Shown: one piece after another, positions 45,890-57,832 of the stretch
Layout: each line of letters opens with the position of its first letter
How positions within the stretch are numbered: the first letter of the stretch is position 1
Notes under the pieces: model-generated
The model's input: the letters and a program-made list of their open reading frames with translations, nothing else
Told to the model about the DNA's origin: nothing
Database searches by the model: none
Program-made: the position numbers and the translations under genes
NCBI GenBank assembly: GCA_025403435.1
Contig: JAJQZP010000247.1
Span: 1-64,000 of the forward strand
Direction: 5' to 3'
Length of the DNA: 64,000 nt
From: Artocarpus heterophyllus
Taxonomy: Eukaryota; Streptophyta; Magnoliopsida; Rosales; Moraceae

Positions 45890-47365
45890 AGCTTAAGAGC
45901 TCAAAGATAATATTTGGTGTCAGAATTGTAGGTGGAGTTTGGAAGAATGATAAATATATGTACACAATCGGCAATAGTGATGCCAAAAGATATATTGAAT
46001 GATGGTGATGTTGGGTTTCGTGCCCTAAAAGCTGTGACATTGTATATAATATTAATAGATAAATAAAGTGACATTTATTATTATTTTGGTTGCTTATATG
46101 TACTATGAATACATTTATAAACATCAAGAAAATTTCATGATTATTTATGTGACTATAAATTTAGCATATAAGTGTTATTTGCTCAAGGATAAAATTTATA
46201 GATAATAATCTAAATAGTCTGTAATAATTAATTAAAGTTTGGGATCTTTAATTAAATATTAACTTTAATTAAATATTACAAGTACGGTCCAATCTCATTT
46301 AAAATGAAATAGTCATTATCTGAGCTATTAATGTAGAGACATTAAAATGGAGGTACTTTATATAATGAGATTATATCAGATTAGACTAGATAAATTATGA
46401 ATCTCTAATAATCATCCGTTACAAATAAAGTATTCAAATTTATCACTATGATGGTCATATATTTGATAGTCTTAAGCCTGAGTCTTTATTAGACTCCTAT
46501 TTATGACATTATGTTTTTTGACTTGCATTGTAAGATTTGTTTAAGCACAGATCATAACTTAGCATCTTAGAAACATAATGTAATAAATGGCTGGGAATAA
46601 TATTATACAGATATGGAATCTATTCCTTCCCTATGGAAGTTAGAAAAATAGTTCTCTTGAGTGATAATTCAAGGTTTGAACAGTAGAGCGCTCGTTCATA
46701 ATAAGATTATGAATTAACTGTTCATTAGAGGATTATTAGAACTCAAGGATAAAGATGTAATAAGAGAGGTGAACGAAAATTGAACCTAGCTCTTATTATG
46801 AACTATTTATGAAGGACTGACTTATATGCAATGATTATATCAATGGACTACTCGCTAATTTTCTTTGAGTAATTTCACTAGAATCTCAAGAGTTCAGTTT
46901 CAGGTTTTTAGTAGAGTAACACTAAAACTAATAAATTTGGCACATTAATTAAAGAGTTTGATTAAATGTCAAATTTATTGGAGCTTGGCTTATAGGTCCA
47001 TAGGTCCCCAATATCACATCTGTAACATTATAATGGATTTATGCATAAAATGAATTATACATATTTAGTTTGGAATTATTGAATTCTGAATTAATTATTT
47101 CACACTTGAATTATTAATGTGACATAGAAAAATGTTCTCTATGACATATAATGTAATGTGATAAATGTTGTCACATTTAACTGAGCATTAGTTATTAATT
47201 GATTATTTTTAAAATCTATTCTTAAATAAATGTGATTTATTTTTGAATTTAGATTTAGATATATATATATATGGGGTTTTGAACCAAATCTTTTTATATA
47301 TATAAGATTTTATAATATATTAATATATATATATTAATATAATATATATAAAAAAAGGAGGAAGG

Positions 47366-47391
47366 AAACGTGAAACTTACGTTTCACGTTT
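47366..47391. repeat. Perfect hairpin, 11-bp stem, 4-base loop, Copia 3 5' LTR
   Basis: AAACGTGAAAC, loop TTAC, GTTTCACGTTT. The 3' LTR counterpart at 50811-50836 has stem AAACATGAAAC with GTTTCACGTTT (one mismatch) and loop GTAA, the reverse complement of TTAC. Confidence 0.88.
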
Positions 47392-47455
47392 TACTTATTA
47401 TATATATAAAGAATTACTTATTGTGCTTCGGTCAAAAAAAAAAAAAAACAAAGGG

Positions 47456-47529
47456 AAAGTTTACTTTACGTAAACTTTACTTATATATATATGTGTGTGT
47501 GTGTGTGATACGAATCACATAGTGATTCG
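47456..47529. repeat. Two further hairpins in the Copia 3 LTR
   Basis: AAAGTTTAC, loop TTTAC, GTAAACTTT at 47456-47478, and CGAATCAC, loop ATA, GTGATTCG at 47511-47529. The same stems are present in the 3' LTR near 50920-50980. Confidence 0.8.
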
Positions 47530-48059
47530 GGAAAAAAAAAGAAGGGGAAAGTAAAAAGGTTACAATCATGTAAAATATATACTTTCTCTATATATGTGAT
47601 ATTGTGGTTATTTTAAATTAAAAATCAATTAAAAAATTACTAATGACTCATATATAAAAAAGGAGAGATAATAGTTATCTCAAAGAGTTCTTTTGTATTC
47701 ACGTAATTTTTGCAAAATACTTAGAGAGAAAAACAAAGAGTTCTTCTCTAAAGAAAAAAAAAAGTCTGCTATCTCATGTGTTGAGTATATAGTAGATTTA
47801 GAAAAGTGTGAGGAAAATCCATTCTTGCAGTGTGACGCCCACTCGTCTTTCCATTGGTGTGGAGGCCTGGTTTGGAAGATCGTGGTGTCAAAGAGGAAAG
47901 CTAGGATACCCTAATAGTCTTCAAAAGGTTACTAAAAATTTCTAAAGCTTTCTATAATTAAAATTATATATCTATTCCTGATGAACAAAGTTTTCAGAAA
48001 ATTTTTGTTTGTCAACGATTCGTTCCTTTTGCTGCATTTCATATTTTAATTCCAATAAA

Positions 48060-48071
48060 TGGCATCAAAGC
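48060..48071 (+). other. Copia 3 primer binding site
   Basis: TGGCATCAAAGC, two mismatches from TGGTATCAGAGC (initiator tRNA-Met complement), two bases after the 5' LTR end. Confidence 0.78.
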
Positions 48072-49634
48072 GGGTTATAGCATATATAATTTTAATTAAA
48101 CATGATTTTATTTTGATGATATCATGTTTTTGATGCATGTTTGTGGGCACTTTGCATCTTTGTTAATTTTTATTCATGTGATGAATGGTTGTTTAGTGAA
48201 GGGATTTTTGGTCGTTAATTATATGGTCCTTTTGGATTAGTAATTTTATTTTCAGTTTGATTAGGTCAATCTGTGTAAACCCATAAAGGGGTATAGGCTT
48301 TTTGTAATTTATTATTTTTTTTCTCCTCTCCTTCACCTGCTACACGTGGAGCAATGAAGAAAAAGAAGTTCATTGGATCTTTTGGTCCATTTGAGAACTT
48401 TAGGCCTATTAAATTTTAAAGGTAATCTAGCAGATTGTTGCACAATAGACCACCTGATGAAGACTGCAAAATTGGAGTAGGGAATTATGTATAATTAACA
48501 AGAAGACCCCTGTAATTATTTTTTTCTCTCTTATTTTTTATGGGTTGTAATTTTAATTATCCAAAAGAACCCGGTCAAAAATCCATTGTTTATTTTCATT
48601 TTTATTTTCACGTGATGATTGTGATAACATGTTCATGCATGATAACATGTCATCTAGGAAAGTGCCTATTTATAGTTATTGTAAAATGACATGCATACAC
48701 TTACATATTATTTTTTTTATAAAGGAGTTTATAAAATGATTTAATATGTGTTAGCATTAATTTAATGAGATTAAATTAATTGGGCTGGTTTTATGGAATC
48801 TTAATTTATTAATCAACCAAATAATGTGAATTTAGTTTTAATTGTTAAGACTTGGTAAAATTCACATTAATTCTAAGTTATTTAATTTTAAATTGTTTAA
48901 TATTTGATAACTTAGACAATTCATAATAAATTTAGATTTTTAGAAAATCTGGTAATTTATTTAAGTATAAATAGAATGGGATTCTATTAACACATAATAT
49001 AATCTAGTAATTAAAATTTGTTTTTATTTACTAGAATTATGAAACATATGATGTTTTATAAGATAAAACACATCTTTTAAAATAATGAGTGGGAGAAGGT
49101 AATATGACAATAAAACCTGCGGTCTCCATTATTAGTACAACACCGTGAGATTAGGTGGTGCCTCGCGACACTTTGATTTCGTCCTCCCTACGGAGGAGGG
49201 TGTCCATTTAAATCAATATCAAGGTTAGCTTCCTTGAGATAAGATTTTATAATGTATTTCAAAATTGACCTACCCTACGGCAACAATTTTGAGTTAAGTT
49301 GTTAAAATCTAAAATAGTGGGTTCACTCATAAAGACATAATTAAATTGTTAATTATTTCTTAACCAAAATAAATGATTATTAATAAATATAGAAAATATG
49401 AGATATTTTGAATATATTTATTAATTGAGAATGTCTCAATTCAATTCATAAATAATTTGACCTACCCTACGACGGTACTTTATTTATTAAAATTGAATAA
49501 TCGTAGAATTAGTAAAATATTTTTTGCGCGTTTAATATGCATCATGCATCACGTTTACTATTCCAAAACATATATTGATGATGTTTATGCAACCATTTTA
49601 ATTTATGCTATTTTATTTATTTATTACAGCAACA
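48072..49634 (+). other. Copia 3 untranslated leader
   Basis: About 1.56 kb without a coding domain. It shares a GAGTGGGAGAAGGT block (49086-49099) with the Copia 2 leader (58949-58962). It has repeated CCTACCCTACGG motifs near 49267 and 49461 and CCTCCCTACGG near 49184. It ends in a pyrimidine-rich stretch with ATTACAG at 49623-49629, six bases before the gag ATG, which looks like a splice acceptor. Confidence 0.6.
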
Positions 49635-50417
49635 ATGTCTAATTCAATCATCGCTATTCTCTCAAATGAAAAATTAACCGGAGATAATTTTGTCAAGTGA
49701 AAGAGTAATATGAACATTGTACTAATTTGCGAAAGTTACAAGTTCGTCCTAATAGAGGAATGTCCTCTAGAGCCTGCTACCAATGCTCCTCGTAATGTAC
49801 GAGAAGCATATGATCGTTGGATCGAGGCGAACAATAAGGCCGGTTGTTTTCTTTTGGCTGGCATGTCTGACGTTCTTAGGATGAAGCACGAAAGCATGGA
49901 GACTACTTATGAGATAATGCATTCTGTGCAAGACATGTTTAGTAAACCTTCTAAAAAGGCACGCCACGAAGCCGTTAAGGTAGTAATGAATGCCAAAATG
50001 AAGGCAGGGATTTCAGTTAGAGAACATGTTCTCAACATGGTTAACTATCTCCATGAGTCCGAGGTCAACGGGGCAGTGATAGATGAAGCCACACAGGTGG
50101 GAATGATTTTGGAAACCCTCTCCCCTGCGTTCCTTTAGTTCAAAAGAAACTATTTCATGAACAAGCTAAAATACAATATGACTGAGTTGCTTAATGAGCT
50201 TCAAACCTTCGAGTCTATTTCAAAAGAAAAGACTAAAGAAGTTGAGGCAAATGTTGCAGAAGCTCAACCCTCCTCTTCTGCTCAAAAGAATAAGAAGAGG
50301 AAGGGGACTGAAGGAAGTGGTAAGTCTAAGAATGGAGGGCAACCTAAGAAGAACAAAAGCAACAACAACAAAAAGAGCTCAAACCAAAAGAAGCCTAAAG
50401 GAAAATGTTTCCACTGA
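49635..50417 (+). pseudogene. Copia 3 gag
   Basis: One reading frame from ATG 49635: MSNSIIAILSNEKLTGDNF, then NMNIVLICESYKFVLIEECP, YDRWIEANNKAGCFLLAGM, KMKAGISVREHVLNMVNYLH, KLKYNMTELLNELQTFESI, and a Lys/Asn-rich tail. The capsid-like UBN2/retrotran_gag arrangement matches Copia 1/2 in plan. In-frame stops are at about 49698 (VK*KS, where TGG is expected), 50136 (FL*F) and 50415, where the stop falls inside the zinc knuckle. Confidence 0.85.
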
Positions 50418-50705
50418 GGCGTTGTTGGGCACTAGAAGAGAAACTGTAAGAAGTATCTTCAGGAGCTAAAAGAAAAGAAGAACAACGGTAAATCAGATTT
50501 ACTCGTTTTAGAAGCTTGTTTAGTTGAAGATGATACTTCACGTTAGATAATTGATTCAAGGGCAACTAACCATGTTTGTTCTTCTTTGCAGATGCTTAGT
50601 TCTTCAAGGGAGCTTGCCGACGGGGAACAAACGATGAGAGTAGGAACGAGAGAGGTTGTTTCGACAAGAGCAGTGGGAGTTGTTAAACTTTATTTTAGAA
50701 ATAAG
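50418..50705 (+). pseudogene. Copia 3 zinc knuckle end and protease start, truncated
   Basis: The knuckle reads CFH*GVVGH*KRNC: the second Cys codon is TGA and the expected Trp is TAG. Next comes DLLVLEACLVEDD, then IIDSRATNHVC, with Arg in place of the protease active-site Gly (DSGAT expected). The reading stops near 50706, where LTR sequence follows. Confidence 0.82.
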
Positions 50706-51515
50706 TTTATATATATGGTTTTGAACCAAATCTTTTTATATATATAAGATTTTATAATATATTAGTATATATATATATATTCACATAATATATATAAAAA
50801 AAGAGGAAGGAAACATGAAACGTAAGTTTCACGTTTTACTTATTATATATATATATATATATATAAAGAATCACTTATTGTGATTCGGTCAAAAAAACAA
50901 AAAAAAAAGGAAAGTTTACTTTACGTAAACTTTACTTATATATATATGTGTGTGTGATACGAATCACATCGTGATTCGGGAAAGAAAAAAAAAGAAAAAA
51001 AAGAAGGGGAAAGTAAAAATATTACAATCATGTAAAATATATACTTTTTCTATATATATGATATAGTGGTTATTTTAAATTAAAAATCAATTAAAAAATC
51101 ACTAATGGCTCATATATAAAAAGAGAGAGATAACAGTTATCTCAAAGAGGTTTTTTTATTCACGTAATTTTTGCAAAATACTTAGAGAGAAAAACTGAGA
51201 GTTCTTCTCTGAAAAAAAAAAAGGTCTGCTATCTCATGTGTTGAGTACATAGCAGATTTTAAAAAGTGTGAGGAAAATTCATTCTTGTAGTTTGACGCCC
51301 ACTCGTCTTTCCATTAGTATGGAAGCTTGGTTTGGAAGATCGTGGTGTCAAAGAGGAAAGCTAGGATACCCTGATAGTCTTCAAAAGGTTAGTAAAAATT
51401 CATAAAACTTTCTATAATTAAAATTATATATCTATTCCTGATGAACAAAGTTTTCAGAAAATTTTTATTTGTTAACGATCCGTTTTTTCCGCTGCGTTTC
51501 ATATTAATTCCAACA
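50706..51515 (+). repeat. Copia 3 3' LTR, 5'-truncated
   Basis: Parallels 47262-48057 of the 5' LTR (GGTTTTGAACCAAATC onward) to its end CCAACA at 51515. The first ~1.25 kb of a full LTR is missing at the junction with the protease fragment. Confidence 0.85.
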
Positions 51516-53538
51516 GGTGATTCATATTTAGCCAAGGATCCAGAGGCGGCCCAGTGAGATTTTTGGAGCAAAGAAAGCTAAGTTGGCCTGTAATAAGATT
51601 TTTTCATGGAAAATAGAGGAGAGATGGAGACAGGATAGAGATATGGCTTTGTCTCAAATAAAGACCAATATGCCGCCAACACTCTCGTCTAGATCTCATG
51701 TTAGACTCGGTGACAGATCACCGTGACCACTAACATGTAAGACGAATATTTTCCATAAAAACCATATACTTAGCAATTACATGGGTAGTGTCATTTAGTG
51801 TGGTTCGCTTATGTATAAGCCACGATAGAGCGCCTTCTCCTGAAAGTTCGATTAGTCCATGGATTTCATGTGCTATATTTTTGTGTTAAAAAATTTTTTG
51901 ATAGTCAATAAAGTGATTCGCACATTAGGGCGAAGGGAGATATACACGGTCAGGGACGAACCAATGACTTTCTTGTAGTGGGAACACTGATAAATTTTTA
52001 TTTTATTTTTTTTTTTGCATTTTGTAGGTACACTAACAGTTGTTTAAGAGGTAAGTTGTAACATATAATTAATCATCATAATATGTGTGCTTGAAAATTG
52101 TATTAGTTATTTAAAATTATTAAATCTCTAAAAGCAATTAAAGCTTTTTATAATAGTGTATAGAAAAAAAGTGAATAATCAAAAAGAATAAAAAAATGAC
52201 TAAAATTATTTAGCGAAAAAAATAGTGGCTAGGAGATTAGTAAGCAAGTGACTTAAATAATTTAAAATTTAATAGTAGGATAGGGTCAAGAAACAATTAT
52301 TAGAGATCACATTTAAGAGAAAAAAAACTATATATCTCAGGCAGGGGAACATTTGAAAAACTAAGCATAGTTATAAGTTAAAATTACAAATAATAACAAT
52401 AATAATGAAAAAAAAAGTTTAGGGACGTGTGCCTCCATATAGCTTCGTGGAACGTGCTTGAGGAATGTAATTGCCCACACATTCTTTTTCATTCCGTAAT
52501 TGTTCAAGGCCGTTGGGTAAGATTTACTTATAAGTTATGATGTCATACTTTTGAAGGACTTTTGTAGCCTCTGCGTACATATATCTAGTGTGTGTTACAT
52601 TTTTGTGTATATCACTAAAAATTAAGACATTTATTTCTTGACATTTTATCTATATGGCAAGAATAACCAATAACAAGAGCATGAAACAAAAAGCAGGAAC
52701 ATGGTTTTTGATTGCTCATGGAGAAAATGTATGTAACTATTTGTGTTGTTTGAAAACCCAATTCCAACCGCAGTTTCAACCAATAAACAGTGTAACGTTT
52801 TTACATATTACAATGTAATATTATTACATGTTATAGTCCTTAAACTTAAAACTTTAGTTTCAATTGAAGTTCTATACGGCTTATATACCATAGGATCTGA
52901 CTACCAAACAAGGACGACGAAACAAGAGCTTGAACATTCTATACGTCTCAATGACTAAAAAAACAAAAAAAAAAACAAAGAACAAAAGAGGAGGAATTTG
53001 CCAAATATTGCCGTCCAATAAATGGTAATTAAAGTATCTATTGTACAACTGGCGAATAAGCAAACTTTTTGTCTTCTATTCAGTCGTCTTGTGTCGTTAT
53101 CCAATCTCTGACTGGTCACAAGTAAATGACATTTATGCATAGCAGAGAAGCATTGTTATTTACGAGAATCAAACTGATATATATTTTTTTTGTCAGGTGG
53201 AAGGAAACTCGTAGGCAATGCAAACATTTAGGTAAAGCACGTGCTAATTAGGTTTGAATGAGCCAATTAGGTTTGAATGAGCCGAGTAATGGGAATAGGT
53301 AAAAAATCTCAAATGGTTTTGAAAATTTGTCACGAAGATCTGTTTGTAGCTTTTTCCAAGTTGCTCTAGTCAAGCTAGCGGACTAGCTACATATCCCTCA
53401 GCCGCATTTTGACGTATGAAAACTGAAAGAGAAGAGATTCTTCTCTATGATTAAGGCTTGCCCTTTGCAGTATATGTACATGCACATGTTGTTCGCTCAA
53501 TGGCGGGAATTGCGTTGAATGGGGAACTAATAATAGTT
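51516..53538. other. No recognised gene or element
   Basis: Begins with the Copia 3 target duplication ggtga and appears to be the original flank of the receptor-kinase pseudogene. AT-rich, with a few short low-quality frames and no domain. A 19-bp tandem duplication of AATTAGGTTTGAATGAGCC lies at about 53247-53284. Confidence 0.4.
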
Positions 53539-54194
53539 TGTTAATATAGTATCACCGAATCTATGTTTACGTGCTTAATGAAGTCAAAAATTGTACTTCG
53601 TTGTGGGTAATCTCGACGGTAGATGGGTTAGGCCTGAGATCAACTAAAAGCCCATAGAAGCCGTCAGTGTGAACGTTGAGACTACCTAGCGGATGCGATT
53701 AGCGAGACTCCTTGGGGCGTTGAGATCAAACCAAGCAACACAGAGTCAAGATAACAAAATGACCAAGTTCAACTGATGGTCACGTTTGAATTCAAAATAG
53801 AGAAGTTGCCAGATTCTCTATATCTAGAAGACCACGTCAACAATGAGATGTGGGGAAACAGTCCCAAATTTATATAGAAAACAGATAATTCCTGCATTTT
53901 ATGATTTAATTTATATAATTTTTCAAATTAATTGTAAAGGACTATAAATAGGGATCGAAACCCACAGCAAAAGCCTCAGATCTCAAATTGAGCAATATTA
54001 TGTGTAACTCTCTCAAAAATGGTGAAATTCTCCACTCCTCCAAAGTGGACGTAGCTCTATAAGAGCGAATCACTATAATTCTTGGTATTCTAATTTATTT
54101 TTCTGCATATTAATTTACATTAGATCGAAAAAGCAAGCATCATGGTGAGTTTAGTCTTCTTGTGGCATTTGTTTATGAATTTTTATCATCAACA
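53539..54194 (+). mobile_element. Tat-like gypsy LTR
   Basis: The right end, ATCATCAACA at 54194, is followed by ATTGGCGCTAGATG, the junction seen in many plant gypsy elements of the Tat branch. A TATA-like ACTATAAATAGGG lies at about 53941-53953, suitable for an LTR promoter. The left end is a guess at TGTTAATATAG (53539). No second LTR or target duplication was found, so the element is truncated. Confidence 0.55.
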
Positions 54195-54195
54195 A

Positions 54196-54208
54196 TTGGC
54201 GCTAGATG
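54196..54208 (+). other. Primer binding site of the Tat-like element
   Basis: TTGGCGCTAGATG directly after the LTR end. TTGGCGC-type primer sites are usual in Tat-like elements and differ from the initiator-Met sites of the other elements here. Confidence 0.5.
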
Positions 54209-54715
54209 TAAGGCCCAGACTTTCTGGATCCATACTCGAAATCCAGCAAAAGTATTTGGAAGAAATTCACTATCTTGACCACACGCATAGGAGGAATTGA
54301 AATTGTCAACAACACCACCAACGATGTCAACAACAATAATCTTGCTGTAGGGGGAGGCCAAGAAGGGGTGGGAACCTCAAACCATGGCAAGGAAAACAAC
54401 CCTTGAGGACCACAGTCCTAGAGGAAAAGGTGGAGCATATAAGCAACATGCTTGAAAGAATCTCAGTGGCCCTTGACGAAATCCAAAGCCACAATAGAAA
54501 TAAAACAATTGATGACTTGGAAGGCCAAAGGAAGGCCGCTGGTAACCATAATGGTGGCCAGCGACAAACCTTGAGGGAATTAGCAAGATTGCAGGAGGAA
54601 TTCAAAGTAACCAAAAGCGAGCCAATTATGTGGGTAGCCATGAAAAAAAAAAGAGCTCAGGCCCAAAACCAAAATCAAGGGGTTCCCCTAAAAAGGCGGA
54701 ACTAGACGAGTCTCC
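54209..54715 (+). pseudogene. Tat-like gag N-terminal fragment
   Basis: Two frames: about 54316-54402 gives NDVNNNNLAVGGGQEGVG, and 54403-54705 gives LEEKVEHISNMLERISVAL, HNRNKTIDDLEGQRKAAG, QTLRELARLQEEF and a Lys-rich end. It is charged and helical (coiled-coil-like), as in the N-terminal part of such gags. No capsid core, knuckle or pol follows. Assignment rests on position after the LTR and primer site. Confidence 0.45.
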
Positions 54716-54950
54716 CACCCTTGTCATCTAGATAAAACGCAATTTCCTAACATATGGACCAAACTCATCTTCATAAAGATCATTTTCAATATTACCTACT
54801 GCGATGACTTAAAGATCATCTTCCTAAATCAATATTTTGGTGCAAAGTTGTTTCTATTAGCAAAGAAAAAGCTCAATTTCCAAACATAAGGACCAAACTC
54901 ATCCTTGAAGAATAAGATCACAAGGTTTTACTGACAAAGTAGCATCTATG
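54716..54950. other. Unassigned stretch with a local direct repeat
   Basis: A block of about 45 bp starting CAATTTCCTAACATATGG near 54740 recurs as CAATTTCCAAACATAAGG near 54877, both followed by ACCAAACTCATC. No coding domain. It may be the left part of the Copia 4 LTR. Confidence 0.35.
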
Positions 54951-55484
54951 GAGAATATATCTAGGACATGCCAAACATGTGATAATCACGTGATGCGTTT
55001 TTGATGCATTTTTCATTAGAAGTTGACACAGACATGAATTTTGAAGCCTAATCTCATATGGACAAGGCCCAAATTTGACCACTATAAAAGGGGAGCTATT
55101 TTTTATTCTTCCTCAGATCATTTGAGAAGCAAAGAGAGAGTACTCGAGTGACAGAAACTCTAAAACCTCCAGAGAGCTATTGTTCATCATCTAGAACCTT
55201 AACTCTTGGTTTTCTCAAGTGGTTGGAAGCAGAGTCACTAGAGGAAGGTTATACGACATGCAACCACCTGCACTCCTGTCGTAGATAGGAAAGAGCAAAG
55301 AAGACTAGTTAGTTGAGGCTCTTCTGTAACCTTTTTCTTTTCTTAGTTTTTCCACACCCTCAGTATAAAAAAGAGGTATGTAAAATCTGTCATTAATTTA
55401 TGTGCTTAGCATGTCAAACCTGTGTTTTGGAAAAAGACTTTGAATTAAAATTTTTAAAATTTCACTACGTATAATTTTCCAACA
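54951..55484 (+). mobile_element. Copia 4 LTR, right part
   Basis: Resembles the last ~500 bp of the Copia 2 LTR in order: CCTAATCTCATATGGAC, TATA-like ACTATAAAAGGGG (55080-55092), GTGGTTGGAAGCAGAGTCAC, GCAAAGAAGACTAGTTAGTTG, CATGTCAAACCTGTGTTTTG and the end CCAACA at 55484. It lacks a recognisable palindrome array. Older and more diverged than Copia 2; the left boundary is approximate. Confidence 0.7.
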
Positions 55485-55486
55485 AT

Positions 55487-55500
55487 TAGTATCAAAGCCA
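55487..55500 (+). other. Copia 4 primer binding site
   Basis: TAGTATCAAAGCCA, two mismatches from TGGTATCAGAGCCA, two bases after the LTR end. Confidence 0.72.
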
Positions 55501-55782
55501 TAGTTTTATATTGATTTTATGGGTTTGTGATCATACTATGCACATAAATTATGTGATCTTAATCTCTCCTATGTTTGAATTTAATTTTTTAAAGAGTTAG
55601 CACTCTAGGGTTTCTATATAATTAAATGTTGTCATGAGGTTATGTATTGAATGTTTATTAATTAATTATAGTTAATTAAATTTTTATTTATTATTTTAAT
55701 TAATTAATTTTATCAATTATGGTTCCTTAGAGGTTAGAATGTGTATCTAAGTTTTTCATGTAATTAGATGGCGGTGTATTAT
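55501..55782 (+). other. Copia 4 leader, interrupted by Copia 2
   Basis: Runs parallel to the Copia 2 leader at about 57833-58105, sharing TTATGGTTCCTTAGAGGTTA and TTTTTCATGTAATTAGATGG. It stops at 55782, where the Copia 2 LTR starts. The rest of Copia 4 must lie beyond the window. Confidence 0.75.
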
Positions 55783-57222
55783 TGTTAGACATGTATGCTC
55801 CAAGGAGTAAAAATGTAATACGTTTTTGGAGACATTTTTATCAATAAAGAATTTATTCATTTATAAATATACCAAATATTATCCTCTTTACGTTCATATT
55901 CGTTGAATGTATGATAAGCAAACAGTAGTCTGAGACTATCAGTCTAAACCTTAAGAGTTGGGCATATGATGGGATGATTATGCGGTAGACACGATTCTTA
56001 AGGTGATGGTCTAAAACATATGATCCACAATCAAGGGAATAAAGTTGGGTGCTTTATTCATGTAAAGATTGTTATGTTGTCTATATCCCTTTTGGGAGAT
56101 GGTTTGTCTTGGCCATCGGAGTTGGACTCCATGAATAGAAACATTGGCACGTTGTCATAGGTGACGATGTGTTGGATCGGGATATAAAGTGAATTGATTT
56201 GGATTAATAATTCTGTCTTGGCAAATCGATTCACTTTAGACAATCATTTGTATTGTATCTTAATCCTGAGATGAATAATGGGCCCGTTGTCTCGACTTGT
56301 GTCTTTTGATGTACCAATGGGTGACTCCCACATCTCTATAGTGGCATGCATGCCGGTACGTTGGAGGCATGACTCTTGATAGCGTAGACTTGTTATTCAT
56401 AGATATGAAATCCATAGCTCCTCTTTAGGAGTAATGATATCCTCTTATATGCGTTGTCCTGTAATTGAAAACTGGAGCGCTCAACCATTTGGATACATAG
56501 GTGTAACCGAATGGTATACTATCTTTGGATGGTAAGTTTTCTAATGGTGAGACAATGGAACGTAAGATAAAAATAATCGGGAAGGTAAGACAGAACTTGT
56601 CCTTAAGCCGATTATGGATGATCATATGGGGATGCGATACACTATGATATGTCATGGAGACTTAGCTACACGAGCTTCGTAATTCTATAAAGTTCGAGAG
56701 TGCAGCTCCAAGCTTTTAGTGGAGTAGCGTTGGAGTTGATGATTGTGAAATGTATATCTGGGATATTGGGTTTCATAATTATCATGAGCTTGAACTTTAT
56801 AGGTCCATTTTGGTCCCCTTTGCTAGCTCACAAAATCCTGTAACGACACGGCGTGCTTTTCTAATAATTGGTGACTTATGTCAGATTTATCAGATTGGTT
56901 TAAAATTTGTAAGAATCAAATAATTCATGTCTGTTTATCGGTTGAATTAATTATGTAAGAAAATTAGTTCAAGATGAACTTGTTGAATTATTGCGTTCGG
57001 GTAATTCTTGTCTGTTTATCGGTTGTTTTAATTTTGGACAATTAGAACAAGATAAACTTGTAGAATTATTGTGAATTGATTTATTTTCTTAGAGATTATC
57101 TTGATAAAGTTTGTTTTGATCAGATATCTTTTCTATTGGGCTATTTGAATCAAAACTGAGACTTTATCCTTTAGAATCTCGGGTGAAAAATAAAAGATTC
57201 GCGGAGATTTTTTCTCGGTAGT

Positions 57223-57300
57223 TCGGCCTGCTGGATAACGTGTTCGGCCTCCCGAACTGGCATGTTCGGCCTGCCTATCAGACAGTTCGGCCTGCCTATC
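57223..57300. repeat. Phased palindrome array G (Copia 2 5' LTR)
   Basis: Cores TCGGCCTGCTGGAT, TCGGCCTCCCGAAC, TCGGCCTGCCTATC and TCGGCCTGCCTATC start at 57223, 57244, 57266 and 57287 (steps 21, 22, 21). Some right halves are mutated but the phase is unchanged. Confidence 0.88.
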
Positions 57301-57417
57301 AGCGCACATAAGATTACGCATTTTTCACGCGTATCTTATCAGATATTGATCCGAACTTGATTCTGTTTCGATTTTTGAGACCTAATCTGATATGGACTGA
57401 CCCCAAGGACCAATAGG

Positions 57418-57425
57418 TATAAAAA
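57418..57425 (+). promoter_or_regulatory. LTR TATA-like box, Copia 2
   Basis: TATAAAAA followed by GGGAGTGAG, about 120 bp downstream of array G and about 400 bp before the LTR end, a usual position for the LTR promoter. Conserved in Copia 1 (20501-20508 on minus) and in Copia 4. Confidence 0.65.
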
Positions 57426-57821
57426 GGGAGTGAGTCTAATGATTTACTCTAAGATCAATTTGAGAGATTAAGAGTGATACTCTTCTAGTGAGCATCTGAA
57501 AACTCCCTGAGAGCTTTTGTTCAAAAATCACGAACACTAGCTTTGGGTTCTCTCTATTGGTTGGAAGGAGAGTCACCGGTGGAAGAGCTGTACGTGTGAG
57601 CCCACACTCACTCCGGTTGTGGATAGAGAATAGCAAAGAAGACCAGTTGGTTGAGGCTCTTCTGGAACGTTACTTCTCTACACAGGTCGCGGAGGTTCTT
57701 CGGCACACTGAGGTTAGTAAGGTCTGTTTAATTTATACATATAACATGTCAAACTTGTGTTTTGGAAAATACTCTGATGAAAAATTTTTAAAATTTCGCT
57801 GCGCACTTTGTTTCCAACAAC

Positions 57822-57832
57822 TGGTATCAGAG
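57822..57832 (+). other. Copia 2 tRNA-iMet primer binding site
   Basis: TGGTATCAGAG, an 11-base match to the initiator tRNA-Met complement, two bases after the LTR end. Confidence 0.9.

Larger units (their letters stand above)
46009..48057 (+). repeat. Copia 3 5' LTR
   Basis: 2049 bp, AT-rich. It contains three strong inverted repeats at 47366-47391, 47456-47478 and 47511-47529, and a (GT)n run at about 47493-47507. Its right part parallels the truncated 3' LTR. Confidence 0.88.
46009..51515 (+). mobile_element. Copia 3: internally deleted Ty1/copia element
   Basis: Perfect 5-bp duplication ggtga at 46004-46008 and 51516-51520. The 5' LTR (46009-48057) starts TGTTGGGTTTCGTGCC and ends CCAATA. 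Primer site at 48060-48071, then leader, gag, knuckle, and the start of protease. At about 50706 the protease region joins directly to a truncated 3' LTR (to 51515, ending CCAACA). Integrase, RT, RNase H and roughly the first 1.25 kb of the 3' LTR are gone, so one deletion removed pol and the LTR start together. Related to Copia 1/2 in gag and leader plan but a separate family. Confidence 0.9.
55783..57819 (+). repeat. Copia 2 5' LTR
   Basis: 2037 bp, from TGTTAGACATGTATG to TTCCAACA. An AATAAAG signal lies near its start. Array G (57223-57300) is upstream of a TATA-like box at 57418-57425, so U3 is about 1.65 kb. Confidence 0.92.

Noticed and set aside
47234..47350. AT microsatellites (also 11631-11651, 25550-25567, 34165-34190, 50770-50790) as functional elements
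   Set aside because: Simple TA runs in AT-rich LTRs, variable between LTR pairs; no sign of function.
54327..54641. Minus-strand frames of up to 104 codons opposite the Tat-like gag fragment
   Set aside because: Antisense to the gag-like frame placed directly after LTR and primer site; composition and overlap suggest shadows.
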